NCBI GenBank assembly: GCA_015231915.1
Contig: JADGAR010000009.1
Coordinates: 1-64,000, forward strand
Length of the DNA: 64,000 nt
Origin: Magnetococcales bacterium
GTDB taxonomy: Bacteria > Pseudomonadota > Magnetococcia > Magnetococcales > Magnetaquicoccaceae
Direction of reading: 5' to 3'
The notes below the pieces were generated by a model. The model was given only the letters and a program-made list of their open reading frames with translations. It did not search any database and was not told the origin of the DNA. Below, one piece after another: positions 36,104 to 44,183 of this stretch. Both the position numbers and the translations under genes were made by a program. Position 1 is the stretch's first letter; each line of letters starts with the position of its first letter.

Positions 36104-36940
36104 TCAGCCGATCTCCGGCTTGACATAGCAGGGACAAGGAACTTGAAACCGGGGGCGCTCCGGGTGATCCAGCCGCAGGGCCGTGAGTTTGCCGCCATAC
36201 ACACACCCGGAATCGAGTCCGTAATACCCGCCGCCGATGGTCAGGCCGGCTGCGGCCCAATGGCCGTAGACCATGACCTCCGGCTCCGGCAGGGGACGCA
36301 TCCCGTACCACGGCGTCCAGTCGGGGGGCGACTCCGCCAAGCCGGCGGGATTGGCCCACACCAGCCGCCCCTCCGGCGTGCAATAGCGGATGCGGGTCAT
36401 CACCGCCAAGGCGAAACGCAACCGGGCCATCTCGTCCGGGTCGTCCGGCTCCTGTTCCGGAAACGGCTCCCGGAACCCGGCAAGCAGCCGCGTCAACCCT
36501 GCGTCGTCCCGCAACACCGCGCTCAGACGGGCGGCGAACGCAAAGGCATCGGCCATGGTCCAGTCCGGATAAAGACCGGCGTGGACCATCGTCACCCCCA
36601 GCGACGCCTCCCGGTGCATCAGGGGCAGCGCGCGGAGCCAGGACAGGATCCGGGCCGCATCCGGGGCCTGGGCCAACGCACCCAAATGGGATTGAAAAAA
36701 ACCATCCGCCAGGCCGCTCATCCCCATGATGGCCCGCGCCTCATGATTGCCAAGTAAAGTAATTGCGCCTTCCCCCAGGTCACGCACGAAACGCACGGTC
36801 CCCAACGAATCCGGCCCCCGATTGAGGATGTCCCCGACGAACAGCAACCGATCCCTCTGGGGGCGAAAATCGATCTGTGCGAGCAACGCCTGCAGTTCCG
36901 GCAGGCAACCGTGTACATCGCCGATGGCGTAGACGGCCAC
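36104..36940 (-). CDS. apaH: Symmetrical bis(5'-nucleosyl)-tetraphosphatase (diadenosine tetraphosphatase)
   Basis: ApaH splits Ap4A into two ADP and also removes Np4 caps from RNA. The 278-residue protein matches the family length. The metallophosphatase motifs are all visible: IGDVHG (6-11), FVGDILNRGPDS (about 35-47), LLGNHE (about 61-66), VHAG (about 115) and YGHW near the C-terminus. The start is taken as GTG at 36940, giving MAVYAIGDVHG as in E. coli. It overlaps the TAG of the CYTH gene (TAGTG) and has GGGAG eight bases upstream. An ATG at 36967 would overlap the CYTH gene more and add residues not found in the family. Confidence 0.92.
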   Translation of the reverse strand: MAVYAIGDVHGCLPELQALLAQIDFRPQRDRLLFVGDILNRGPDSLGTVRFVRDLGEGAITLLGNHEARAIMGMSGLADGFFQSHLGALAQAPDAARILSWLRALPLMHREASLGVTMVHAGLYPDWTMADAFAFAARLSAVLRDDAGLTRLLAGFREPFPEQEPDDPDEMARLRFALAVMTRIRYCTPEGRLVWANPAGLAESPPDWTPWYGMRPLPEPEVMVYGHWAAAGLTIGGGYYGLDSGCVYGGKLTALRLDHPERPRFQVPCPCYVKPEIG

Positions 36941-37431
36941 TAGGCGGACTCCCGACCTGCCCCCCAACGGGAGAAGGGTGCATGCACCAGATTGGCATTG
37001 AAATAGCGGGAGTCCTCGGAGACCTCCTGGCCAACCCAGGGGGGCAATTCTACGGCCTGGCGGGCATCGGTCAACTCCACCTCGGCCACGATCAGTCCCC
37101 GGTTCTCCCCCTGGAACTCATCGACCTCCCAGGTCAAGCCGCCCTGATCGATCCGGTAACGGATCTTCTCGATGAGCGGGCGCTCGCACAGGGTATCCAG
37201 GAGGATGCGGGCATCCTCGATGGGAATCGGGTATTCGAATTCGGGACGCGCCAGATCCACGGCCAGCCCCTTGATGGTCAGGGTGGCCCGGTCACCGGCG
37301 ATGCGCACCCTGACCACCCGCTCCTTGACCGTGGAGAGGAACCCCTGCCGGTACTCGATGCCCACGCCCAATGAACGCCACGCATCCCCTCGCACCAGAA
37401 AGCGGCGCTCGATCTCCTTGCCCACGGTCAC
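36940..37431 (-). CDS. CYTH-domain protein (triphosphate tunnel metalloenzyme)
   Basis: The 163-residue CYTH fold starts with EIERRFLV (residues 6-13), the family's EXEXK motif with Arg for the usual Lys, and continues with alternating charged strands (RVRIAGDRATLTIKG, EFEYPIP, WEVDEFQGENRGLIVAEVEL) that line the tunnel. Short bacterial members usually hydrolyse tripolyphosphate or nucleoside triphosphates; adenylate cyclase activity is less likely at this size. The start is GTG at 37431; a GTG at 37425 is possible. It is coupled to apaH through a TAGTG overlap, which would put two phosphate-ester hydrolases in one transcript. Confidence 0.85.
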   Translation of the reverse strand: MTVGKEIERRFLVRGDAWRSLGVGIEYRQGFLSTVKERVVRVRIAGDRATLTIKGLAVDLARPEFEYPIPIEDARILLDTLCERPLIEKIRYRIDQGGLTWEVDEFQGENRGLIVAEVELTDARQAVELPPWVGQEVSEDSRYFNANLVHAPFSRWGAGRESA

Positions 37432-37440
37432 ACCCCCTGG

Positions 37441-38193
37441 TTATGGAATCATGTCCTCGGTCCAGCGCTCGTCCACGAACACCGGGTCGCTTTCCCCCCG
37501 CAGCACCGAGGCGAAGGCCAGCATCGCCTTGCGGGCGCTGCCGATGGGATAGTAGAAGGCATCCCAGTTCTCGTTGCCCTCGCCATCGTGCACCGGGATG
37601 ACGTAATCGAACTTCCAGGCCTCCCGCATCTCGGTCAGGGCGCTGGAACACCGTTTTTCGATGTTCTCCAGATCGCGCAAGGACAGATACTGCTTCTGCC
37701 GCGTGGTGCGATGCAGGAGTTTGCGGCGCTGCACATCCGAGACGAACTTGCTCAACTCCACGCCGACGGGCAGGGACTTGAGGTAGACGATCTCCTCGCG
37801 GGAGAGGGGGGAGAGAAAGATCGTCACCGTGGGAAACCGCTCGAAGAGGCCTGCTTCCCGCAGTTTGCCGGGGACGAAGGGATTGCCCTCGAAGAAGGGG
37901 GTCTGGCCTGCGTCGAAAATCCGCTGAATCTGGGCCACCTCCAGGGCCTGCAGGTCGCCGCGCACGTCGGCGACGATGTAGCCGTCCTTGCCGCGCAAGG
38001 CCTCGATCTCCCCGCGGGGCCGGAAATAGTAATCCACCCCCTCCTCCTCGCCCGGCCTGGGGGCACGGTCGTTGAACAACACGAGCTGTTTGAAACCAGC
38101 CGTCAGTTCCGGATGGAACATCCGCATGATGCGAAACAGTGGCCCCTTGCCCACGCAGGAAGGGCCGGACAGGACGACGATACGGTTGTTCAT
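37441..38193 (-). CDS. Guanylate-kinase-like P-loop protein
   Basis: The 250-residue protein has a P-loop (LSGPSCVGKGPLF, about 8-20) and the guanylate-kinase motif APRPGEEEGVDYYF (about 44-57). The TTR of true Gmk is FNDR here, and the P-loop serine before Leu is Gly, so GMP kinase activity is doubtful. A C-terminal half of about 100 residues (from SALTEMREAWKFDYVIP) exceeds normal Gmk length. ATG 38193 has GAGGGA about eight bases upstream; ATG 38199 lies too close to it. The gene lies between the CBS and CYTH genes. It could be a nucleotide-binding regulator or a kinase of another substrate. Confidence 0.72.
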   Translation of the reverse strand: MNNRIVVLSGPSCVGKGPLFRIMRMFHPELTAGFKQLVLFNDRAPRPGEEEGVDYYFRPRGEIEALRGKDGYIVADVRGDLQALEVAQIQRIFDAGQTPFFEGNPFVPGKLREAGLFERFPTVTIFLSPLSREEIVYLKSLPVGVELSKFVSDVQRRKLLHRTTRQKQYLSLRDLENIEKRCSSALTEMREAWKFDYVIPVHDGEGNENWDAFYYPIGSARKAMLAFASVLRGESDPVFVDERWTEDMIP

Positions 38194-38239
38194 TGCCATT
38201 TCCCTCGAGCCAAAGAAAATCCCCGACGCGGGGAGTGGA

Positions 38240-38698
38240 TCACATCGCCAATTCCCGTTTGAAAATGGCCTTGTGAATGTCGCCCAGGCTGACGATGCCC
38301 ACCAGTTTGTCGCCCTCCTCCACCACCGGGATGCGGCGGAAGCGGTGCAGATCCATCTGGGAGGCGGCCAGCATCACCGGATCGTCCGGAGAGACGGAAA
38401 AGACCCGATGGGTCATGAGTTCCTCGACCTTCTTCGAGAGCACGTCCTGATAGGCATCCAGCATGGAGTCGAAATCCCGTGCGCGGATCGGATCCCGCAG
38501 AAAATTGCGGTATCCGGGCAACAGGGCGTTCAGGATGTCCTTTTCCGAGATCATGCCCACCAGCCGGTTCTCTCCCTCGATCACGGGCAGGCCGCTGATC
38601 TTGTTGGTACAGATTACCACCGCCACAGAGCGGACCGGATCGTCCTTTCTGACGGTACGAACGTCCTTGATCATCACGTCTTTGACTAGCATGGCCAT
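38240..38698 (-). CDS. CBS-domain pair protein
   Basis: The 152-residue protein consists of two CBS motifs: residues about 3-60 (MLVKDVMIKDVRTVRKDDPV and LPVIEGENRLVGMISEKDIL) and about 90-150 (VEELMTHRVFSVSPDDPV and IPVVEEGDKLVGIVSLGDIH). Such stand-alone pairs bind adenosine nucleotides and regulate a partner. A longer helix (GYRNFLRDPIRARDF) separates the two, instead of the usual short linker. The start at ATG 38698 has AGGAT just upstream; ATG 38692 is equally possible. It is transcribed between rimI and the guanylate-kinase-like gene, with gaps of 32 and 46 bases. No partner can be assigned. Confidence 0.85.
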   Translation of the reverse strand: MAMLVKDVMIKDVRTVRKDDPVRSVAVVICTNKISGLPVIEGENRLVGMISEKDILNALLPGYRNFLRDPIRARDFDSMLDAYQDVLSKKVEELMTHRVFSVSPDDPVMLAASQMDLHRFRRIPVVEEGDKLVGIVSLGDIHKAIFKRELAM

Positions 38699-38730
38699 TA
38701 TCCTTTTTTTGTCTGACGAAGGCGAATTTT

Positions 38731-39237
38731 TCACCGAAGCCTGTCAGCTTCACTCAATTCCCCCGGCTTGTCAAGGTGCAACGACTCTGCCAGCCGGCAC
38801 ACCATGACCAGGGCGTCCTCCAATCCCTGGCGGCCACGATAGTAACCGCGCCGCATGGCAAGGATTTCAAAGCCCATGGCCTCGTAGAGCATGCGGGCGA
38901 CGTGATTGGCGGCGCGCACCTCCAGGAGCACGCTGCGCGCCTGTTCCCGTCGCGCCTTGCGCAGCACCCCGGCCACCAGCCGCCTGCCCAGCCCCTGACG
39001 GCGAAAGGCGGGGGCCACCCCCAGCTTGAGGAGATGCCACTCGTCGAACTGCCGGCGCGCCACCACGTACCCGGCCAGTCGGCCCTGCTCGTCCACCACC
39101 GCCCGCATCCAGGAGCCGAGCCGCCATTCGTCGCGAAACAGCTCCACGGACCAGGGGGTGACCGACACCTGCTGCTCCAGGGCCGCCACCGCCTCCAGCA
39201 GGGCCTGGGCAACGGGCCGAACGCGCAACGTCGTCAT
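38731..39237 (-). CDS. rimI: Ribosomal-protein-S18-alanine N-acetyltransferase family (GNAT)
   Basis: The 168-residue GNAT enzyme is of the RimI type, expected to acetylate the N-terminal alanine of ribosomal protein S18. VSVTPWSVELFRDEW (about 24-38) is the typical RimI opening. The acetyl-CoA loop is VAPAFRRQGLGRRLV (about 76-90), followed by LLEVRAANHVARMLYEAMGF, where the Asn and Tyr positions of the family are kept. The gene overlaps tsaB as ATGA, an order (dinG-like, tsaB, rimI) common in proteobacteria. The C-terminal tail, about 20 residues past the fold, is unremarkable. Confidence 0.9.
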   Translation of the reverse strand: MTTLRVRPVAQALLEAVAALEQQVSVTPWSVELFRDEWRLGSWMRAVVDEQGRLAGYVVARRQFDEWHLLKLGVAPAFRRQGLGRRLVAGVLRKARREQARSVLLEVRAANHVARMLYEAMGFEILAMRRGYYRGRQGLEDALVMVCRLAESLHLDKPGELSEADRLR

Positions 39238-39917
39238 GCCGGCTCCCTGGCATCGGAGCGGCGCAGATAGAGGGGTTCCAGCCAGGCATCCGCGATGCCG
39301 TCCGGGGTGTGACGCCGTTGCCGCGCCAGCGCCCCCAGCAAGGCGGCGTCCGGCTGCCAGGCTGCGGGGGGCAGCGGCAGAAAACGCTCCCCCAAAGCCT
39401 GGCGGAACCCTTCGCCATAAGGGAGCAATCCGTTGCCGGTCAGCCGCACCGGGCCATCCGCCAGACGGGCCAGCTCGCCGGCCAGCCAGACCGGATCGTA
39501 CACCCCCGGCTCCACCAGGGATTGGCCACCCCGCCGCGCCTGGGCATAGACCTCGGAGCGGCGGGCGTCGATCAGGGCCACGGCCAGGCCATCCCCCTCC
39601 TCCGCCCCGGCAAGCAGCACCTCCAGGGTGGAGATCCCCACCAGCGGCGCGCCGGTGGCCACCGCCAACCCCTTGGCCACCCCCAGGGCGATGCGCGCCC
39701 CGGTGAAGGAACCCGGCCCCACGGTCACCGCCAGCAGGGCAAGCTCCCCGGGGCGCCAGCCCGTCTCGGCCAGCCCCTGCTCCAGCGCTTGCGCCAGCAG
39801 CACCACATGCCCTTCCGGCCCCTCGAAAGCGGCCCGCGCCACCACCCGATCCCCGTCCAACAGGGCCATGCTCCCGCGCGGCAGCGAAGTATCCATGGCC
39901 AACACCTTGTCGCTCAT
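39234..39917 (-). CDS. tsaB: tRNA threonylcarbamoyladenosine biosynthesis protein TsaB
   Basis: TsaB is the scaffold partner of TsaD in making t6A37 of tRNAs. The 227-residue protein opens LAMDTSLPRGSMALLDG and has the family signature VGPGSFTGARIALGVAKGL (about 67-85) and IDARRSEVYAQ (about 116). Its length is normal and the ASKHA fold is intact as far as motifs show. The start ATG at 39917 overlaps the helicase stop as ATGA, and its own stop overlaps rimI likewise, so all three are coupled. The alternative long frame reaching 40889 belongs to the shadow of the helicase gene. Confidence 0.92.
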   Translation of the reverse strand: MSDKVLAMDTSLPRGSMALLDGDRVVARAAFEGPEGHVVLLAQALEQGLAETGWRPGELALLAVTVGPGSFTGARIALGVAKGLAVATGAPLVGISTLEVLLAGAEEGDGLAVALIDARRSEVYAQARRGGQSLVEPGVYDPVWLAGELARLADGPVRLTGNGLLPYGEGFRQALGERFLPLPPAAWQPDAALLGALARQRRHTPDGIADAWLEPLYLRRSDAREPA

Positions 39918-41851
39918 GCGAAAAAACGGCGCACCGCCTCCAGCTCGTGAGTGACCGGCGCCTGCGGCAAACCGGCCAGAAAATCCCGTCCATACCCCTT
40001 GGTATGCAGACGCACATCCAGAACCGCCATCACCCCGCGGTCGTCGCTCTTGCGCATCAGCCGCCCCAAACCCTGCTTGAGGGTGAGAATCGCCTGGGGC
40101 AGGAACAACTCGCGAAAGGAATTGCCCCGATTGAGTTCCACCCAGCGGCGCCGGGCAGCGGTCAACGGCTCCCCCGGCGAGGGAAACGGCAGGCGGTCCA
40201 CCACCACCAAAGAGAGGGTCTCTCCCGGTGCGTCCACCCCCTCCCAGAAACTGGCCACCCCCAGCAGGACCGAAGAGGTCTCCCGCTTGAAGGCGTCCAG
40301 CAACGCGGCGTTCGAGGCATCGCCCTGGGCGAGGATCCGGTACGGCAGATGCCCCTCCAGACCGGCGCGGGCGGCCTCCAGCATGCGGTAACTGGTGAAC
40401 AGACACAAGGCGCGTCCGGAACTGACGGTCAACAACGCGCGAATCTCCCGGACCATCGCATCGGCGAAGCCCGCATCGGTCGGCTCCGGCAGGTGCCTGG
40501 GCAGATAGAGCAACGTCCGCTCCCGGTAGTTGAACTGATGGGGCAGTTGACAGAGGGTCACCTTCTCCTCCGGCAGGCCCAGCTGCTCCCGGAAAAAGGC
40601 GAACCCACCCGGCGGCGGACCGGAGGAGAGGGTGGCGGACGTGAACACCGCCGTCCTGGCACGGGGATGGAGCAGCTCCCGCATCAAGGACCCGGTCTCC
40701 AGGGGGGCGGCGGAGAGGAGAATCCCCCGGCCACGGGTTTCGTACCAGTAGACCCGCGCGGGGTCGTTCAGGGCGCGCACCGTGGCTGCGGCATCCCGCA
40801 ACTCCCCGGCGCGGCGTCCGCAGGCGGAGACCCCGGCACTGCGGGTCCGATGAGGCTCCAGGGTCTCCTGCAGGGTGAGCAAGGCCCATTCCACCGCGTT
40901 GATGGCGCCACCCGCATCCCCGCGCAGGTCATCCGGGGCGAGGCCCTCGCGCCGGTCCTCCTGGGGAAAGGCGTTGCGCAGCCGAAAGGAGGCCTCCTCC
41001 AGGCCGGCCAGGGCGGTCATGACATCCTCGTCCCCGCCGCCCACCTCGTTCAGCTCCCGCCGGGAGTCGTTGACCAGCTCCCGCAGCTTGTGATTGGTGA
41101 CCTCGATGGCGAAAAAACGGGTCGCCACATCCGGGATGCGGTGGGCCTCGTCGAAGACCACGGCATCGTATTTGGGCAGGATTTCGCCGAAGCCCCCCTC
41201 CTTGACCGCCAGGTCCGCGAAAAAGAGATGATGATTGACCACCACCAGATTGACCGCCCGCGCCCGCTCCCGCGCCCGGTTGAGAAAACAGGCCTCGAAA
41301 TCGGGGCACTTGCGACCCGTGCAATGATCCCCGCCCGCGTTGATCCCGGCCCACAGGTTGAGGCTCTCGGGCATCTCCTTGCATTCGTCCCGCTCGCCGG
41401 TGGTGGTCCGACCGGCCCACTCCGTCAGCCTGAGCGCCCACTCCCGCTCCCCTTTCGCCACCGGCATCCCCATGGTCTGCATGCCGCGCCAGCGATGCAG
41501 ACAGAGATAATTGCCCCGTCCCTTGAGCACCGCAGCGGTGAACGGACGCCCGGAGGCCAATCGCGCCAGGTGCAGGTCCTTCTCCATGATCTGATCCTGC
41601 AGGGCCTTGGTGGCCGTGGAGACGATCACCCGCCGTCCCAGGTTGAGCAGCGGCAACAGATAGGCCAGGGTCTTGCCCGTGCCGGTGGGGGCCTCCACCA
41701 GGAGGCTCCCCTCTGCCAGGGCAACACCGGCCACCAGGGAGGCCATGCGCAACTGCACCTCGCGCGGCTCCCAGCCCGGCAGGGCGCCGGACAAGGGACT
41801 GCCCGCCCCCAGGAGTCCGTTCACCAGGCCCTCGATATCCACGGCGTTCAT
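39914..41851 (-). CDS. DinG/YoaA-family ATP-dependent DNA helicase (Fe-S, DEAH)
   Basis: The 645-residue superfamily 2 helicase of the XPD/DinG group unwinds DNA 5' to 3' during repair and replication. Motifs: VEAPTGTGKTLAYLLP (about 52-67, Walker A), STATKALQDQ, DEAHRIPD (about 228) and, near the end, QGLGRLMRKSDDRGVMAVLD (motif VI). Four cysteines between motifs I and II (YLCLHR, ECKEM, HCTGRKC, FEACF; five Cys in total) fit a 4Fe-4S cluster. It lacks the exonuclease domain of some DinG proteins, so YoaA is the closer type. ATG 41851 is 29 bases from divergent queD; the stop overlaps tsaB. Confidence 0.9.
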   Translation of the reverse strand: MNAVDIEGLVNGLLGAGSPLSGALPGWEPREVQLRMASLVAGVALAEGSLLVEAPTGTGKTLAYLLPLLNLGRRVIVSTATKALQDQIMEKDLHLARLASGRPFTAAVLKGRGNYLCLHRWRGMQTMGMPVAKGEREWALRLTEWAGRTTTGERDECKEMPESLNLWAGINAGGDHCTGRKCPDFEACFLNRARERARAVNLVVVNHHLFFADLAVKEGGFGEILPKYDAVVFDEAHRIPDVATRFFAIEVTNHKLRELVNDSRRELNEVGGGDEDVMTALAGLEEASFRLRNAFPQEDRREGLAPDDLRGDAGGAINAVEWALLTLQETLEPHRTRSAGVSACGRRAGELRDAAATVRALNDPARVYWYETRGRGILLSAAPLETGSLMRELLHPRARTAVFTSATLSSGPPPGGFAFFREQLGLPEEKVTLCQLPHQFNYRERTLLYLPRHLPEPTDAGFADAMVREIRALLTVSSGRALCLFTSYRMLEAARAGLEGHLPYRILAQGDASNAALLDAFKRETSSVLLGVASFWEGVDAPGETLSLVVVDRLPFPSPGEPLTAARRRWVELNRGNSFRELFLPQAILTLKQGLGRLMRKSDDRGVMAVLDVRLHTKGYGRDFLAGLPQAPVTHELEAVRRFFA

Positions 41852-41889
41852 GCTTGCCTCCGTCTCCTTCCGCCGCTAGAATGGACCCC

Positions 41890-42321
41890 ATGGAAATCGC
41901 CCGCATCTTCACCTTCGAGGCCGCACACCGCCTGGACCACCACGACGGCAAATGCGCGCGTCTGCACGGGCACGGCTACCGCCTGGAACTGATCCTCGCC
42001 GGCCACCCCCGTACCCCCCACCCCAACGATCCCCAATCGGGATTTCTGGTGGATTTCGGCATCCTCGACCGGCTGGTGCGGGAGGAACTGCTCGCCGGCA
42101 AACTGGATCACGTCCTGCTCAACGAGGCCCTGCCGGAACTGCCCTACCCCTCGGCGGAATACCTGGCGGCCTGGATCGTGGGCTGGTGCATGCGCCATCT
42201 CGACGGACGCCGGGAACTGGGCGATGCCCGCATCGCCCGCGTCCGACTGTGGGAGAGCGACAAGGCCTGGGCCGAGGCCACCCCTGCGGATGCCATTCAC
42301 CTGGGATTTGCCCTTTCCTGA
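41890..42321 (+). CDS. queD: 6-carboxy-5,6,7,8-tetrahydropterin synthase / 6-pyruvoyl-tetrahydropterin synthase family
   Basis: QueD converts dihydroneopterin triphosphate to 6-carboxytetrahydropterin on the way to queuosine. From ATG 41890 the protein has 143 residues. Zinc ligands are His13 (FEAAHRL), His26 and His28 (LHGHGY), and the catalytic Cys22 stands in GKCARLHGHGY as in the family. DFGILDRLV, LDHVLLNE and a late RLWES Glu complete the active site. An in-frame ATG at 41881 is possible; neither has a strong ribosome site. No other queuosine gene is nearby. Some family members make sepiapterin or related pterins, so the exact product is inferred. Confidence 0.85.
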   Translation: MEIARIFTFEAAHRLDHHDGKCARLHGHGYRLELILAGHPRTPHPNDPQSGFLVDFGILDRLVREELLAGKLDHVLLNEALPELPYPSAEYLAAWIVGWCMRHLDGRRELGDARIARVRLWESDKAWAEATPADAIHLGFALS

Positions 42322-42341
42322 AACCGGTCGCCGGCAGCCCC

Positions 42342-42839
42342 TCAAGGGAGCGGATTCCCGATCACCTCGCGGGCGCTCGCCAGCAACACCGCGACGCGGG
42401 CGTCGTCCGGGTCGGCGCCATTGAGAATATTGCGCGCGATGGCCGCCCGCAACGCGGTCTCGTCCCCGCTCTCCCAGGCGGTCAGATAGGCCATGCCGCG
42501 TCCTCCTGCCTGCCGCAACAGACGATTCATGCGCGCCCCCATGCGCAGGTCGGTCACCCCGCGATTGCGCAGGCTCTCCTCGAACCCCTCGAACGCCATT
42601 TCCCACACCGCCTGGGACATGGCCTCCTCGTTGTCGTGGCGGCGCAGACGGTGAACTGCGGCAGCGGCCAGAAACACCATAACATCGAACCGCAACGGAA
42701 AATCGTCGGCGATGGCCAGCCGATCCCCGTGCGTCAAGGCCAGGGTCCGCTCCGCCAGATGATCGTGAATCGTCATGGCGCGGGCGCGCATGGCCTGTTG
42801 CGATCTCTTTTTTGTCTGACGACCCTCGAACCACATCAT
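42342..42839 (-). CDS. Ubiquinol-cytochrome c chaperone family protein
   Basis: The 165-residue protein matches the Cbp3/UQCC1-type chaperone that helps assemble the cytochrome bc1 complex. Recognisable parts are LPLRFDVMVFLA-like (FPLRFDVMVFLAAAAVHRL, about 47-65), MAFEGFEESLRNRGVTDLR (about 83-101) and the MNRLLRQAGGRGMAYLTAW stretch (about 104-122). This family is typical of alphaproteobacteria and mitochondria. Its divergent arrangement with an OmlA/BamE gene is also the alphaproteobacterial pattern. The start ATG 42839 has only a weak AAGG ahead. The gene is convergent with queD, 20 bases apart. Confidence 0.82.
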   Translation of the reverse strand: MMWFEGRQTKKRSQQAMRARAMTIHDHLAERTLALTHGDRLAIADDFPLRFDVMVFLAAAAVHRLRRHDNEEAMSQAVWEMAFEGFEESLRNRGVTDLRMGARMNRLLRQAGGRGMAYLTAWESGDETALRAAIARNILNGADPDDARVAVLLASAREVIGNPLP

Positions 42840-42864
42840 GGAAACCTTGCCCCTGCGCGCGGTA

Positions 42865-42891
42865 ATAGTATCATGCTTAAGAACAGGTCAA
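42865..42891 (-). promoter_or_regulatory. Weak candidate promoter for the cytochrome bc1 chaperone gene
   Basis: On the minus strand TTGACC (42891-42886) is followed after 15 bases by TACTAT (42870-42865). The hexamers are good but the spacing is short. It lies in the 76-base divergent gap, about 25 bases above the chaperone start. No equally good site was seen for the bamE side. Confidence 0.3.
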
Positions 42892-42915
42892 CGTCTCATA
42901 CCATAGAGAAAAGCC

Positions 42916-43482
42916 ATGCACCCACTCCACCGTTCCCCGTTCGTCATCCCGTTCCTCCTGGCCGCCCTCCTCGCCATGACCGGCTGCCAGGCCAAAATCC
43001 AGGAGAGCGGGGTCATCCTGAACGCCGATGCCATCAACCGCATCCAGATCGGGGCATCCACCCGCTCCCAGGTTCTGGAACTGCTCGGCCCGCCCACGCT
43101 GGTCAACTCCTTTCGCGGCAACCGGTGGCTCTACATTCAGGACCGCAAGTTTAAGAACATGCAGCGCACCTTCTCAAGGGTTGCCAACCGGGTCGAGGTC
43201 ACTTTCGACCAGAATGGCGTGGTGGAAGAGGTCAAGAAGAACTTCGACGAACAGGTCTGGGACCCCACCAAACTGCCGGAAGCCAAGAACGAAAAGGGCT
43301 GGGTGAACTGGATCTGGGACAACGCCTACAACCATCCCGCCACCAATCCCCACGCCCCCCCGCAGCCCCCTGCCGCCGTCGAGGCCATCCAGCCGCCAGC
43401 CGCGCCGGAACCGGAACCACCGGCCCCGCCGAAAAAATCGTGGTGGAAATTCTGGTCCTCCGGGGAGGAAAAGAAACCATGA
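42916..43482 (+). CDS. bamE: BamE/OmlA (SmpA) outer-membrane lipoprotein
   Basis: BamE is a lipoprotein of the beta-barrel assembly machine. The 188-residue precursor has a signal peptide with lipobox LLAMTGCQ (Cys about 24). The SmpA/OmlA fold follows, with INRIQIGASTRSQVLELLGPP (about 41-61) and FRGNRWLYIQ, then VEVTFDQNGVVEEV. An unusual C-terminal tail of about 60 residues is rich in Pro and Ala and ends KSWWKFWSSGEEKKP; it is longer than the E. coli protein and may span periplasm or bind a partner. It is divergent from the bc1 chaperone, and its stop overlaps the phosphorylase gene as ATGA. Confidence 0.88.
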   Translation: MHPLHRSPFVIPFLLAALLAMTGCQAKIQESGVILNADAINRIQIGASTRSQVLELLGPPTLVNSFRGNRWLYIQDRKFKNMQRTFSRVANRVEVTFDQNGVVEEVKKNFDEQVWDPTKLPEAKNEKGWVNWIWDNAYNHPATNPHAPPQPPAAVEAIQPPAAPEPEPPAPPKKSWWKFWSSGEEKKP

Positions 43483-44183
43483 CCACCGCGCTGATCGGCG
43501 GCACCAGCCTGTTGGAATCCATGCGTTTCCGCGACGCCGCCCCCCGGAGAATCCAGACCCCCCACGGCTCGGTGACGCTTCTGGAGCGCAACGGCCTGTT
43601 GTTCCTGCAAAGACACAGCCTGGGCAGCTACACCCCGCCGCACCTGATCAACCACAAGGCCAACCTGCACGCCTTGTGTCAGGCCGGGGTCAAACAGATC
43701 CTGGCCATCGGCTCCGTGGGCAGCCTGCGACTGGAGATCCCTCCCGGAACCTTCCTGCTGCCGGACGACTTTTTCGCCCCCCATCTGAATCCCTCCTTTT
43801 TCGAGGATGCCCGCGGCCACAGGACGCCCGGTTTTCATCAGGCATGGCGCGCCCGCATTTTGGACGCCTGGCGCAAGACCGACCTGCCGCCGCCCCATGA
43901 CGGCGGGGTCTACTGGCAAACCCTGGGACCCCGCTTCGAAACCCCTGCGGAGATCCGCTTCCATCAGCCCCATGTGCATGTGGTGGGAATGACCGTGGCC
44001 TCGGAGTGCATCCTGGCCGGAGAACTGGAAATCCCCTATGCCGCCATCTGCGTGGTGGACAACCTCGCCAACGGCCTGACGCCCGAACCCCTCACCTTCG
44101 CGGCCTTCAAACAGCAGGTGCGGGCCAACGAGCAACAGTTGCTGCTGGTCCTCGAAACCCTTTTGTTAACATTATCCCTATGA
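43479..44183 (+). CDS. Purine nucleoside phosphorylase family, probable S-methyl-5'-thioinosine phosphorylase
   Basis: The 234-residue MTAP/PNP-type enzyme has GGTSLLESM (7-15), the phosphate/ribose region QRHSLGSYTPPHLINHKAN (about 44-62), AIGSVGSLR (about 76), TLGPRFETPAEI (about 150) and GMTVASECILAGE (about 169, ribose and thiol side). The base site reads CVVDNLANGL, without the Asp pair typical of adenine-specific MTAP. That, plus coupling (ATGA) to an MTA deaminase, suggests it phosphorolyses methylthioinosine to hypoxanthine and methylthioribose-1-phosphate, as known in Pseudomonas aeruginosa. ATG 43479 has GGGGAGG ten bases upstream. Substrate choice is inference; the family is clear. 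Confidence 0.8.
   Translation: MTTALIGGTSLLESMRFRDAAPRRIQTPHGSVTLLERNGLLFLQRHSLGSYTPPHLINHKANLHALCQAGVKQILAIGSVGSLRLEIPPGTFLLPDDFFAPHLNPSFFEDARGHRTPGFHQAWRARILDAWRKTDLPPPHDGGVYWQTLGPRFETPAEIRFHQPHVHVVGMTVASECILAGELEIPYAAICVVDNLANGLTPEPLTFAAFKQQVRANEQQLLLVLETLLLTLSL

Noticed and set aside
37441-38193. Housekeeping guanylate kinase (gmk)
   Set aside because: The P-loop and the GMP-site TTR are altered and the chain is too long, so only family resemblance is claimed.
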